Shown piece by piece: positions 39,189-51,459 of a stretch of 64,000 nucleotides of DNA (within the stretch, counting starts at the first letter, position 1; the number at the start of each line of letters is the position of its first letter). The stretch covers positions 44,126,037 through 44,190,036 of the forward strand of contig OU015525.1 in assembly GCA_907165065.1 (NCBI GenBank), read 5' to 3'. The stretch is from Caprimulgus europaeus (Eukaryota; Chordata; Aves; Caprimulgiformes; Caprimulgidae). Position numbers and translations under genes: made by a program. Below the pieces are notes generated by a model, which searched no databases, was not told where the DNA came from, and saw nothing but the letters and a program-made list of their open reading frames with translations.

Positions 39189-39250
39189 AAAAGGAATCAA
39201 GGAGCTTGTGAACAAGAAAAAAAAGGAGTCAAGGAGCTTGTGAACAAGAA
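39189..39250. repeat. Tandem duplication, period 32, beside the LTR
   Basis: Two 30-base copies differ at one base (AAAAGGAATC versus AAAAGGAGTC, followed by AAGGAGCTTGTGAACAAGAA). They lie about 170 bases upstream of the solo LTR. Confidence 0.92.
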
Positions 39251-39416
39251 GCACATATTCATAATTTTGCAGCTGGAAAATTTCCCATTAACCTAGCAAC
39301 AGAGCTGGCCCCTGGCCAGCATCCACCACATCACAGAGCAAAACTGTTTCAAATTTAAGAAGCCAAAGACAGTATACATGTGCAGCTGGGTTAGGACCAA
39401 CTGTCAGGACAGGTTA

Positions 39417-40057
39417 TGTCGTGAAGGTGTGTAGGAGCCCTACATGGTGAGGTGGTGTGAGGAGCAGCACCATTATCTTGCCTCAAAGATTGTCTGCAAG
39501 ATCACTGGCAAGATTGTTTTCACGAGACCACTGGGAAGGAAACGACTTGTGAAATGCCCAGCCCGCAGGAGGTCTTCTGCCCAGACATGTCCCTGCCCTA
39601 GTGCTGGGGGGGCACAAAGAGACGTGCCATTGCTATGGTAACTACAGCCCTCGAAGGGGTACTTAAGGAAGGCCTGCATGGGCAGCGAGAGCGCGGGAAG
39701 AAAGAGAGAGAAGAAGAGAGACAGAGAGGACGACCACCTGACTGCACCACGCCATGCTGCACCACTGCTGGAACACGCTACTGAGACCTCCTCACCCGCC
39801 CCTTCACCGTCGCCTCGCCGCTGGACCCGTGGTGGTGACTATTCTTGCTGCCCTATCCCGACTCCTTGCTTCTTTTCCATCTTTCTTTCCATTCTGTCCT
39901 ATCGCTACCCTCCTTATTACTTTTGGTAATAAATGGTGTTTCGGGAATGCGGCATTTGACCTCGTTTGTGTCTTAATCTCGCTCTTGGGAACATATCGAA
40001 ACCTTTCCCCGACATTGGATCGGGATATTTGAATGATCCCGACATCGGATCGGGACA
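39417..40057 (+). mobile_element. Solo LTR of an avian endogenous retrovirus
   Basis: The block is about 640 bases, begins TGTCGTGAAGG and ends ATCGGGACA. It is much GC- and CpG-richer than its flanks, which suggests a fairly recent insertion. In the plus orientation there is a purine-rich tract (39695-39730), an AATAAA polyadenylation signal at 39928-39933, a G/T-rich U5 start just after it, and a tail made of two near-copies of CCGACAT(T/C)GGATCGGGA. The flanks GGTTA and GGTGG match at only three of five bases, so the exact borders are uncertain. No gag/pol/env-like frame or second LTR follows, so I call it a solo LTR. The family is not identified from memory. Confidence 0.72.
39928..39933 (+). 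terminator. LTR polyadenylation signal (R/U5 border)
   Basis: An AATAAA is followed about 20 bases later by a CA and then by a T/G-rich stretch (TTTGACCTCGTTTGTGTC). This is the usual layout of a retroviral R/U5 border and fixes the plus-strand orientation of the LTR. Confidence 0.6.
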
Positions 40058-43000
40058 GGTGGTGATGCCCTGTAGTCAGATGATCTGTGATCTCTTTGGT
40101 GGGGGTGTCACTCTAATCTCCCTTCCCCTGCCCCATCTCCTGAACCCCAGTGCTAACACCATACTCAGTACAGTGAGGGTGGTTAGAATGCTGAGCAAGC
40201 ATCCACCTGCTAGGTCACTTCAGAATAACCTAGAGCCCAGCCCATACAGCTGTCTGCAGGTGTCAAAGGACCTGTCCAAAAGTGTTCATACACGGGCTTC
40301 TGGGCAGGAACCAAACTTTAAAGCATACACTGCTGCAGGAGCTCACTCTGCTGCAGTGAGTGGGAGCTCACACCTAGGAACAAGAAAAATGACAGTTGCC
40401 TTAGCTCTGTATGTTACAAGTGTCCACTAATTTAGTGAATGGCATGTTATTAGGAGGACCAAGTAGCCCCATGTGGATGGCTCATTCTTCTATCATCTTG
40501 TTCTCCTGCATAGCACTTTTGCCTCCTCCAAAGCCACTATATAGTAAACACACGCAGCATGTCCTTGTATGTCTCAATCTGCTCCATTGCAATAAACACA
40601 TCCATCATGTCATTATATACCTGCTCAATTTTCTACAGGGACACCTGAAGCAACATGAAAGTCAATCCACTCACAAATCAGACCTGCAGAGAGGCACAGT
40701 GGAGAAACACTGACAGCGTAGAACTTCTCACGCAACTGTCAGGCCTGATCCTCAGTTCATTATGCTTATTATTTTCTTCTCCCACGCTTTAACCAGTTGT
40801 CCTCAGAAGTATAAACATCACTGACCATAGATTGCCATTTTTTCTAGATTCACACACATTTAGAGTTTACCTGTACTAGTAGTTTAAATATACTTGTGAC
40901 CATTCTTTGACTTTGATGACAACTGGTATGGAATGCTCTATACCCAGAGTTTTATACTTCAAAATAATGTGGTTTCATCCAAAATGGTCTGTGAATGGTC
41001 TCTTGCTTGCGTTGAACCTCAAGCTGCCTGGGGAATTTCTGGGAGGGAGTCAGGGGAAACTAGAGCCAAACCAGGACCTTTCTAATATTTTAACAGTATG
41101 GACGACCAAGTTCTTTTCCCTGACAAGATTCCCTGGCATTAACTTAAGGGTTAGCTAATTTAATGTGACATCACTAGTGCCTGGTGTAAGAGGCCCAGAG
41201 CCAATAAGATTGCAAACAAGTGAGTCTTTCCTAGGCATCCATTTGGAAACTTACCATGTTTAACATTGGGGTGTAGGTGGCTAATTAGGGTCCAGTTATT
41301 GCATTTCTTTAGATCTTAATGAATCTAATGTGGCTACTTTTTCCAACTCCGCAGATGCTGCTGGTTGGAAGTCTTTTGCTCAGGCTACCACAAAGCTGCC
41401 CTTACACCCCCAGTGCCAAGTCTTCTAGCACAGTAAGAGTTGGTGCATGGTTCCATTCAGACAACTGTGGAGGGCTTTCTGCCTGAAATGTGCAACATCA
41501 GCAATGAAAAAGTAGAGAATATGCACAGCTAGTTCCTGCTTCTATGACAATTTAGGAGCAAAAAGGAGAGAAAAGAGCTAGACAAGCAACCATTAATCCC
41601 AGTCTCAGTCCTACTTAACACCATTGCTGAGCCTCTGGGCATGACATACAGACACTGAACTTCAAGGTGCCTCCTTGAAAAAGCAAAGGTAGCCAAGCTG
41701 AGCACCTTTCAAGCTAAAATGCCCAGCATCCCAGCAGAATTTGCTCCAACCACAAACTCATCTCACTGGCAATGATGGCATAGTTGGCAGCATTTACTGG
41801 AGCCGGGGAAAGAAGATGAGGGGCTTCTTCAGCTGCCCATGTCTACACATCCTCATGTTTATGTCAGGGAACTCTTTTTTAAATGATTTGTGTATTTGCT
41901 ATTAAAGGTTGTATTTGGCTATGTACTATGCATCTTATCTACATGCTCTTGTTTTCCTATCTTGTTTTGCTTTTCTAAGTTTGTTTTTGGTCTTTGACCT
42001 AGTTTTCCCTTTTCCTGTTTGAATAAACATGTTTGAGCTGTTAAAGGCATGTTCATCTCTCTTGTTTTTCAGAGTACTTCTATTGCTCCTAAGGCTTCTT
42101 CTCCTTGCATGACTAGCTACTGCAAGGCAGCACAGCCAGCTCTTGTGGAGTTCAGGGTCCAAAACTAGAAGGTAGCATAAAAAGCAGAGAAACACTAATT
42201 TACTCTAAAATAAGACCAATTCAGTTGAGATATGTTGCTCCAGTCCTCTGCCTCTTATGGCAGGATCAATATTGACAGGTGTTTATCTACTTACTGTGAC
42301 ACTGAATCCTATCAAATTTGATGTAGAATTATAGAAATGGATGTTTATACTGATGAGCTGCTGGTGGAGGCAATCTCCTTCAGGTAGCTAGGAGGCTAAC
42401 TACACTCTGCTGATGCTACAGGTACCTCTCCTCAGAGTGACTGGACTTTGTGCTTCCAGAAGACTTCACTCTGCATAGAGCTGCTTGACACAAAACACCT
42501 GGCTCCTTGACCTTCACTAATTCTTATAGTTTAAAATATTCTCAGCCTTGCAGAAGTTTAATCCATTTTTCTCTGGCAAATTAGAACTGAGGTCTACACA
42601 CGCTCTCGTGATTTCAGGAACACAGGTATACTTGTATAATTTTTTTTGTTCAGGTTCATAGTAGGTTTTCTTAGCAAATGCCAATACGGAAAATCCAAAC
42701 TTAGACAAAGGTCTAAAGAATAGAGTCAATACTGTAGTAAAAGTTTAACACAGCTCAATAAAGTTTTCCTATTTATTTTCATTTGGTCAGTGTTCTTTCT
42801 ACTTATCACTATATCTGGTATAAAGGGTGGAGTTCAGCCACTTTCTGATTTACCAGTGAGAAGAATGATAAGCACTTGTTCATTTATCTTTGTACCACTG
42901 AAGTACAACAGTTGTAAAATGGCCTTTAAATGGTCAGTCTCAGACATGAGGAGCCCGATCAGACAGAAAGTGCACAGCCTCTTTCCCTCACCCTGCTTAA

Positions 43001-44686
43001 GGGCAAGCTTTTCCTCCATTTTGCTTGCAATGCAGTTAACTGCAAGTTTCTAGAATTCAAGTCCCCAAAGCTAAAATTCTTCTTTTCCATAGTTTGGAAA
43101 GCAGTTCTATTCTTTTAGTCTACTTACAGTGCTATGAAATGAATGCTTGTGTTCCCTCCTGTACAGTAAAAAAAGCTTGATAAAGATTTTCTTCTTTTAC
43201 AGGAGCCACTGTGACATGTGAACCCTGACAAATACGTAGAAATCTAGATACCCCTGAGGAAATGGGAATTATCTTATCTGCATGACAGGTGTGATGATGC
43301 CATTGTTCTACCAGTTTACATGAAGTTGAAAATCAAACCAAATAAAAAAAAAAACTGATTGAAGAGTTGGTTTGAGAATAACTAATCACTCAGTATTCAT
43401 CATAAAAATTATACATAATTTCAAACTTGTTATCTGTTTTTCTGTTTCTGTTTCTTTTTGCACACCAACCATTTGCAGTAATATTTCTATAATGGAACCA
43501 GGGTGTTAATGAAATCCTTTATTTTCTGAAATCTCCCTTGTGATAAAGAAATATTATTTTACAATCTGCCAAGATAAAGCCTACTTTAAAAAAATGCTTT
43601 TAAAACTTTAGACATATCTGTACAAGCCTATGAGGTTTTCTTTACATAGTTTTCTCTAAAACTTAACATAGACCCTACATGACCAAAAACATATGATGTT
43701 GCAATTGAAACTGTGGTCTTTTCATAATCTTGTGCAATGTTCAGCACTAATAATTCACAAATCTTGTGATCCAGACTTCTCAGTGGCTTTGGTGTAGAAG
43801 TGTATCCTCTGCAACACAGGCACCAGGCATGATTGAAATCAGGGATAATGGTGGGTCTTAGCTCTGATTTTTTTTACACATGCATTTAATTAATTCAATC
43901 AGTGAGTGAAAACAAAATACTGACTGTCTAGTTAATAACACAGGACCACTATCATGGTTGATAATGGAATGAAAATTGTTATCTGCAGATTGTCAGCTCA
44001 AGAGGAGCAATAGATTTGTTGTTGTTGATTAGAAGTTACCATTTACAATTATGATAATGGTTACAATCAAGTGATTACATATAAAATGAGTCACTGTCAT
44101 CAGTTCTTTCCATGTGAAATAAATGTTCATGTGGTATTATTGATAAAATTCTACTGTGGAAGTGATATTAAATGAATCCATTTTGACAGCTTGAGCAAAA
44201 AACTAAAGAAATTAGAAGATGCTATCATTTCACATATAGTCCTAATTATTCTAGGAAAAAAAAAACCCACAGAAAAACCCCAAAACAAACAAACAAAAAA
44301 AAAAAGCTCCACATAAGACAGGAAATTTGCACTGACAGCATGCATGTTACACTTACTCTGTCTATGAAAAGGGGCTATTTGACTCTTTTATGTGGAAACA
44401 GAAATACACTTTTCAAACACTTGCCTTTCTTTGGTACCTGCAATTGTCTACAGGTCCCATTAAATGCTTAAAGATTTTGATTATCATCCACAAATGAGCC
44501 ATACAGAGTCTTGACCTACCCTGCGCTTGCCAAAGTTAAGCTCTATTCAGGACAGAAGAAACACGTGATCACATCCTGCATTGTCTATCTCCATCTCTGA
44601 CAAATTCTGTAAATCCTCAGTAGATAAAAAGTGTCAAGCTGTAACAAATGATTGAGGATTTATCTCTGCATCATTACTGGTTATGT

Positions 44687-44729
44687 TTTGCTTCTGTTTT
44701 TGTAACCAACTTTGCTTCTGTTTTTGTAA
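44687..44729. repeat. Direct repeat, 19 bases, period 24
   Basis: TTTGCTTCTGTTTTTGTAA occurs twice without mismatch, 24 bases apart. Confidence 0.92.
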
Positions 44730-45270
44730 TACTCCGATTACTTGTATGATCAAAAGAAGCTGGAAGTCCTGGATTAATTTCACATATCTTTGTCAGCACA
44801 AATACAGAGCCTAGAGTATTTGAACTCACCGAGAAAATCTAGAAATATCCAGAAGTGGGTTATGCAGCCCTGAAAATGTCACCTCTACTTGGTTCATCTC
44901 GCTTCCCTTCAGTTAGACTTTCCAGCATCGTAGGTCCTCTATATCAGCCAAGAGAGAAGAGCTTACAATTGGCTACAAGAATCCATATTCACTCCTTCAG
45001 CTTGGAGAAAATGTACTGCTCACAGCAATTTAAGGTGGTTATCGGTTCTCTGGGTAGAGTAAAATCTTGCAGCCACTAATCATAGGCTGTCCTCACTTGT
45101 TAGTGCAAAGACTGCTGCCAACCTGAGAGAGAGAACTGCCACCATATTATATTTGACCAACCCACTTTATGTCCTTTCAGGACCACCAGAAAGGTACTGG
45201 CCTGCAGTTTGATAAACAGTTGTTAAAAATAACAGTTTGTCATTATACTTACAGTTTTCTCTCTTTTTCC

Positions 45271-45298
45271 CAGAACTACCTGGGAAAAGGTAGTTCTG
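45271..45298. repeat. Perfect hairpin, 11-bp stem
   Basis: CAGAACTACCT and AGGTAGTTCTG are exact reverse complements around a 6-base GGGAAA loop. It lies in gene-free DNA with no T tract after it and no neighbouring gene, so no function is assigned. Confidence 0.85.
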
Positions 45299-48200
45299 CA
45301 TGTCTGAAAGAGCTTTGTTTTTGGAGCTGGGACATGCACAGAGAGGTTGAAGTTAGGCAAGCTGCTAGAGCAAAGTAGTTTTGCTTAGCATTGGCTTCAG
45401 CTCTCATACATCTTTTTTATAACTCACCAGCTTGGTACTGTTGGCCTTTAGAAGGATCAATGCCTGGAAAGAAATCAAGAAGGGTATTTCTAAATATTTG
45501 TATGGTATTGGCATTCTTGTATAGTACTTGTATGGTACTTTTTGGTTTATCAACAGACCTCTGTCTCTGTAGTCTCATCTGGGTGACCCAAGGACACCAA
45601 ACACTTGATGTTAAAGATTTTTATTTTTTTTTTAATAAATATTGTTGGAGAGATTAATTCTCAAAAATGCATCTATTTTTATTTTAGCTCTCAACTTTAT
45701 CACAAAGTGCTGTTTTCTAATTAGCCTATTAAAGAAAGTATTCACAAATAAGAGCAGTTCAAATTACATTGTTTAAATCATTAAGCGTATTCATATTCTT
45801 TCAACTACAACTTGCAATATGCAGAATTTCAGGCAAATGTACAAAAGGTGGTTGTGCATCAGTCACAGCAGCACATAGAGCAGGGTTAGCTAGTCAGAGA
45901 TAAATTAAAAGCCAACAAGTAAGTACAAATCCTATGCTTAGACACTCAACTTTATGCACATAATTACTGTGATTTTGTCTGTATATCACAGACACAGTTT
46001 TAGATTTTCTGATTTGTCTGAAAGTGTAGTGCTTATAATAGAGGCATAAAATATCATCAGAACCAAACAGCATTTCTGAGTATGAAAGCACCGATTCAGA
46101 TACAGGTCATTGACCTCATTCATTTTAATTATAATCCAGTCCAAAATTATGTCCTTTTTTATTACATCGTAATGACTTCTTTAATTTGCCAGAAGTACAA
46201 AAGAATGAGCAAAAGTAAGATCAGAAAATCTTACTGCAGAACTTTGCAATTTTCTTACAAAATATGGTTGCAAATTATTGTTCTAACAGTAATTTGTATC
46301 AAAGTAAGTTATTTTATGGGTTTGAAATTGATAGGAACTGTGTATTCTGAAATAGATAGATAGTCTTTGGTAATTTTCAAAGGACTGTTTCCTTTCCCTT
46401 CGTTCATTTATTTAGGGTTTATTGAGTTCTTTAAACTCAAACACTTACTCTACATCAAACATTTCATTTGTGTCACAGCTAAGTAAGCAAAGAAATCAGG
46501 AGCTAATGGTGTAATTTGGTCCTGCCACACCTCACTAGAGGCTGAAGGATGCCTATAAACACTGGAGCTCAAATACAGGAGATTGAGCTACTGCAGGTGT
46601 CTGCCAGAGGAGCAGAGCTCACAAGTACAACCCTGGTGGCCCTGGCAGCACCTCAGAAGCAGAAGTGGATCTGTGAAGCAGCAGTGTTCCCACTGAGTAA
46701 ATTCCTCTCCCTGTGGTTTCCCTGCTGTACTATTCCAGATGCTAAATGAAATATGGCTTACCCTGTTCTCTGCACTGGCAGCAGGCTTGGCTTGCAAAGG
46801 AGCATCTCTTGGCTGCCTTATGGCTCAAAATTCCATCTTCTGCAAATTTGCAGCATTTTGCCAAAGGATCATTAGAGTAATTTTTGTCATTTTGGGCTTG
46901 TGGGAGGAAAAAAGCACAATCTCAAACAGCCACCTAAAAAAATCTCACTTTTTTTTACATAAGTGAAGTTCTGGAAGCAAGTATTCAAACCTTAAGAAAC
47001 CTGTAATAAAGGCTTGAAATGCATCATTAGCACTGGCCTTTTATATATTAGACATATTAGAGCTATGTGGAAGTCTTATATGTAGGTATTTGCCTGTTCA
47101 CCCATTTCTTCAGTGGATCTGCAGTGGCACAAGGCAAGCAAGCATAATTAAGCCACATCTACACTGTTTCTATGACCACATTAAGGAGGACCCAGGCTGC
47201 AGTACCTTATCTGTCTGCAGTTCCCTTAGTTTGCTGCAGGCATATTCCTGCTTGGTTGAGGATGAAGTTCTCAAGGCCATGACTACAATTGTGCAAGATC
47301 TTGTGTCTCCTTTGAAAGATTTCTATTACTCCTGCACAGACGACAGAGCCTGTAGGACCACTGCCTGCTGTCATCTTACAGCATCTGCACTGTTCTGAAT
47401 GCATTACAGCAAGCTACAGCTTGTGATGCTGACAAAGGACAACAGAGGCAACAAAAAGCTCCAGGTATCTCCAGATTCAAGGACAGTAAAACCCATCACT
47501 CTGGATGGTTGCTGGAGGCCATTTGGCTACTGGATCTCTTAGACTGTGCTCTTCAAAAGTTGTGCCAGCACTAGCTGATTTTCTGCTGTTTTCTGATGCA
47601 CTAAAAGCATGGCATCAAACTTAGTTTTGCCAAGTCTTAATAATTCTGGGTATGCATCATGAGACCCTCCTGGTCATTTACATTCATGTGTTGCTAATTT
47701 CTGAATATAAAAGATTACCTTCATGGGTCTTTCTAAGAAACTGCTCAGTGCTGGAGATGCATCACACCTCTTTCTGTTTTCTTTTTCCCAGTCTAGGAAT
47801 GTATGGGCATTTCTCCTTGAAAGCTGTTTCTGCCAAACTCATATAGATCCATGGCACAGCAATCTGGTATTATTTAGTCTGTTGTGGCTGTGGATGTAAT
47901 GAAGGTCTGCAGGTCCCCACCATCTGCTCATTTTCTATCTGGTGAAAGTCTACACCATTCTGGGCATCTTTTCTGTATTCAGGGGGAATAGCTCAGCTGT
48001 GCTAGGTAGGATGTCACAATGACATTTTTCCCTAACCAGTGTTCTCTGGGCAAGACTAGTGCTTAATATAATCACATGGGCTGAGAACCCACAGGCAATT
48101 AATGCACAGAAGAGTGAGCCATGTGCACACCTACCACAGGTTTCAGAATTACTACACTTTCTGCTCAAAAAGGGAGAACACACTGATCCCAAAGAAACTG

Positions 48201-50911
48201 AAATCTGTGATGTGTAGGTGCCCACCTGCACAGTGGAGATAGTCGTATCCTCTTCTGCCAGCTGACTCCAGTGTCCATGGGGAGTTCAGCTACATAACTA
48301 AATCTGAATGGTGATTGAAGTGCTAGGGAGTCTGATATGCTCTTTCTATGAAATGTCCTTTCTATTATAATGCTGTCACATTCACTGTGATTTAATGAGC
48401 ATTTCAGAGTCTGTACAATTAGGATAGGGAACTCTTTTCTAGCCTAAGTGGCTTCAGAGGTAGAAATGTTTAGCTAGTTCTTTTGCAAATCCTCAGCACG
48501 TACACAGGTACATCCTACCTCATTGTGCAGCCTTATCTGGGAGCGATTTCTAGTTTATGTGTAACTCGGTTGGCCTTTCTTGTCAGCAGTATTCAAAAAT
48601 GTTTCTAATTCAGGAGCCCTAGGCACTTTAAGCGGAGAAGGTCCAGCTGGTGAGTTGCTCAGATTTTGTGTGGGAGTGCCTCCAGAGTTTTTTACTCCAG
48701 TGGGTGCTTTCAGTCCACCCTCGGGAGCATTTCACAGACTGTGCGACATGGAAAATTAGGCTTTGTACTCTGGAGTGCTGCAAAGAACAGGGTTGTGTAA
48801 ATATGAGCAGATGTCTGCCCAGTGGTGTAGACCTCCTCCTGTTGTGAAGCTCAGTGCTGATAATGCTGTAATTCAAATAGAATGAGGTAGAAGTCCTTCA
48901 GAGCAGTGGTTGAGAAGTTGTTGCTGTTCAAGGGCCCATCTTATTGTGCTAGGGCACAGCCTGCAGAGCTGCACCACCTTGCATAGAGACTGTCTGACAT
49001 GCAGGGAAGGAGTCCCTTTCTTATTTCTAATACTCAGCTCGGCACTTAACACGTCCACTTCGGGCATGTATTTGCTTTGCAACTTGCACATTTTGCAAGA
49101 TGAAAAAAACCCATAAAGCACTCAGTGCAACAAATGGTTTTCTTAAGGTTATATTTTCAGATATTACTCAGGCTTCCATCTGTTGATCTGCATTACCTCC
49201 AATTACCTTGATTATCCATCTGGTGGCCGCACTTTCTGTTCAAACACTCTTCACACTCTCCAGCTAATGCTTGGAGAAGAATTGTAATTCCACACAGATT
49301 TTCACCTGAATTTTCAAAAAAAAATTTTTTTTTTTCATAGTCACTAAACCATAGCTCTGGGGAATATTTCAGGTGTGCTAGTAAAACTTTCAAATTTGAA
49401 GATCACCAAAAGGTTTTATAAGATTTTGATCTGAACCAAAAAACAAAAATCAGGGAGGAAATCATGGTTTAAAAACAAGCACTATATACTCTATCCATAT
49501 TTCTTTTTCTTGCTTTCAGGTCTGCATGCAGAAAAAAAGCATATATACTTGTTCCAGTACAATCTATTTAATTTCTTGACCAAATCTTCAGCTGTAACAG
49601 GTGACAATAACATTTTTTCAAGTTTTTTAATACAGTTTGACAGGTAAGACTATGAAAGAAGTAGTTCATTATTTTGTATTTATGAAGCAAGCTGAGATTC
49701 TATAATATCCTGTCCTGATGTGATCTATTGTTGTACTCTTATTTCCTGCCCCTGTTATCTGACTGCTGCTGGAAATTTTACCCATAGGTGCTAATGTGTT
49801 GCCTTTGAACACAATCGTGTATTGTTGTCTATTCTCTCGGTTTGATTTATTTTGGGTGATAAATGGACATCTTGAGGCAGTCATCAGATTTTAATTTTAC
49901 TGAACAGATCTTATCAGAAAATCACAATTTTCCTAGAGCTCTGTTGAAGAGCAGCCAGTAATTTCAAATTTATCCATACATTGTTGGCTGTTTATTGGTT
50001 CTCTGCAATATGCACTACAATGTTTTTCCACTACTTAACTTTCAAAGGGCCAGAATGTCTTTGCTATTTTCAAAGAAACACCATCAGAGTGCTCTTCCCT
50101 CCACTGTAAGTAAGGCCCATACCACCTCAGGCTTTACACTCTGGACAACACCAAGATCCACCATCCACTCCTCTGCTGGGGCATGTAGGATTCCAAAGGG
50201 ACAGGAAGGAGCCCAAGTTGTACATTTTTTTCTCTAACTCTAATGCTTAGCACATCAAGGCATCTTTTGTGCAATTTGAATAATCTCAGAAAGGTTATCT
50301 GAACTAAGGCAACGCTTCTGTGTGGCAATCCCTCTGTACTGCCGAAACTCCAAGTTAGCCTCTATATGGGAAGTTTAAAACTTGTACCGTCCTTATAAAG
50401 GTTTTGAGCTCTAAAAACTAGATCCTTTGAAATTTCATCCTTTTGTACCTTCCTGGTACAAAAAAAGCAAGACTTTGTTCTAGTCCTCGGGAGTCAAAAT
50501 CCCTTGCTACATCCATTCGGTAGTAACTGATGCTTCACATATTCTTCTGTTCAACTACTTATGCACCATTTTTCTGGTAAACAGATTTATTTATGTTACA
50601 GATGTAGGGGAATATTGTAGTATTTTCTAGCACATTCAAGGGAAAATATGTTCTTACAGAAAATATTTTTTGAGTTATTCTGTGTGCACCTCATTCAGAA
50701 GAAAGCCCTGGAACACACTGTCACCTGTCAAAATCCATGAACTTCTAGATCTGCTAAGTTAATTTAAAACTACATGAAGAATGAAAAAAAAAAACCAATT
50801 TTATAAACCTGCTGCCACAAGTGAATAGATCTCAGAGAAAATAATTTGTGGCCATGTCCTGCTTTGAAACAGTCATGGGATGCTGTTGCAAAGTAATTTT
50901 CACTACTCAGT

Positions 50912-50936
50912 CCTGACTTGACTTCCTCAAGTCAGG
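50912..50936. repeat. Perfect hairpin, 10-bp stem
   Basis: CCTGACTTGA and TCAAGTCAGG pair exactly around a CTTCC loop. It is in gene-free DNA. Confidence 0.85.
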
Positions 50937-51434
50937 AAAGCAAGGTAAAAAGCATGGAGAATATAACAACTAGGTACTGTATCTGTGCTGAGCCTCTTTA
51001 GGGAAATAACTTTCAAAGATATATGTGGAACAAAATACCTGTTGAAAGCATGTTAAAATAACTGGTGGAAATCGTGTAAGACCATACATCTTTTGCATAT
51101 TTTGGTCTGTAGTTCATATTTACTCAGACTCTCACTGCAATCCTTTCTGCAGTTGCCTTATGTTATATGGGGTGGCTGAAAAGCACATGATGTAATTAAG
51201 ATAAAATCTTTTTGGAAGGTGGACTGACTATCCATCTAACTGGATATGTCAAAAGATTCCTCGGCCAACCTATTGTATCATGTTTATATAAAGCTGCCTC
51301 GTATATGTAAGGCAAAATTATATGTTTTAAATTGCTTATAGCTTCTTGTGGAAAATGCTTTTATTTTATTTGGAGCAAAACCTCAAACGCTGGTTCTGTT
51401 GTATCAAGGACTGCTGCTGTCAGTCACTGGTGTT

Positions 51435-51459
51435 AATTCAGTCAGAGAGAGACTGAATT
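51435..51459. repeat. Perfect hairpin, 9-bp stem
   Basis: AATTCAGTC and GACTGAATT pair exactly around the AGAGAGA loop, about 500 bases from the hairpin at 50912. Confidence 0.8.

Larger units (their letters stand above)
34281..39416. other. Gene-free stretch upstream of PPDPFL
   Basis: No coding gene is recognised. It contains the MIR-like relics at 36.0-36.6 kb, the period-32 duplication at 39.2 kb and a weak exon-like open segment at 37718-37818. Confidence 0.6.

Noticed and set aside
39678-40430. Frames of 83-154 codons overlapping the solo LTR
   Set aside because: They lie in LTR non-coding sequence and cross its 3' border. They are by-products of its higher GC content, not viral genes.
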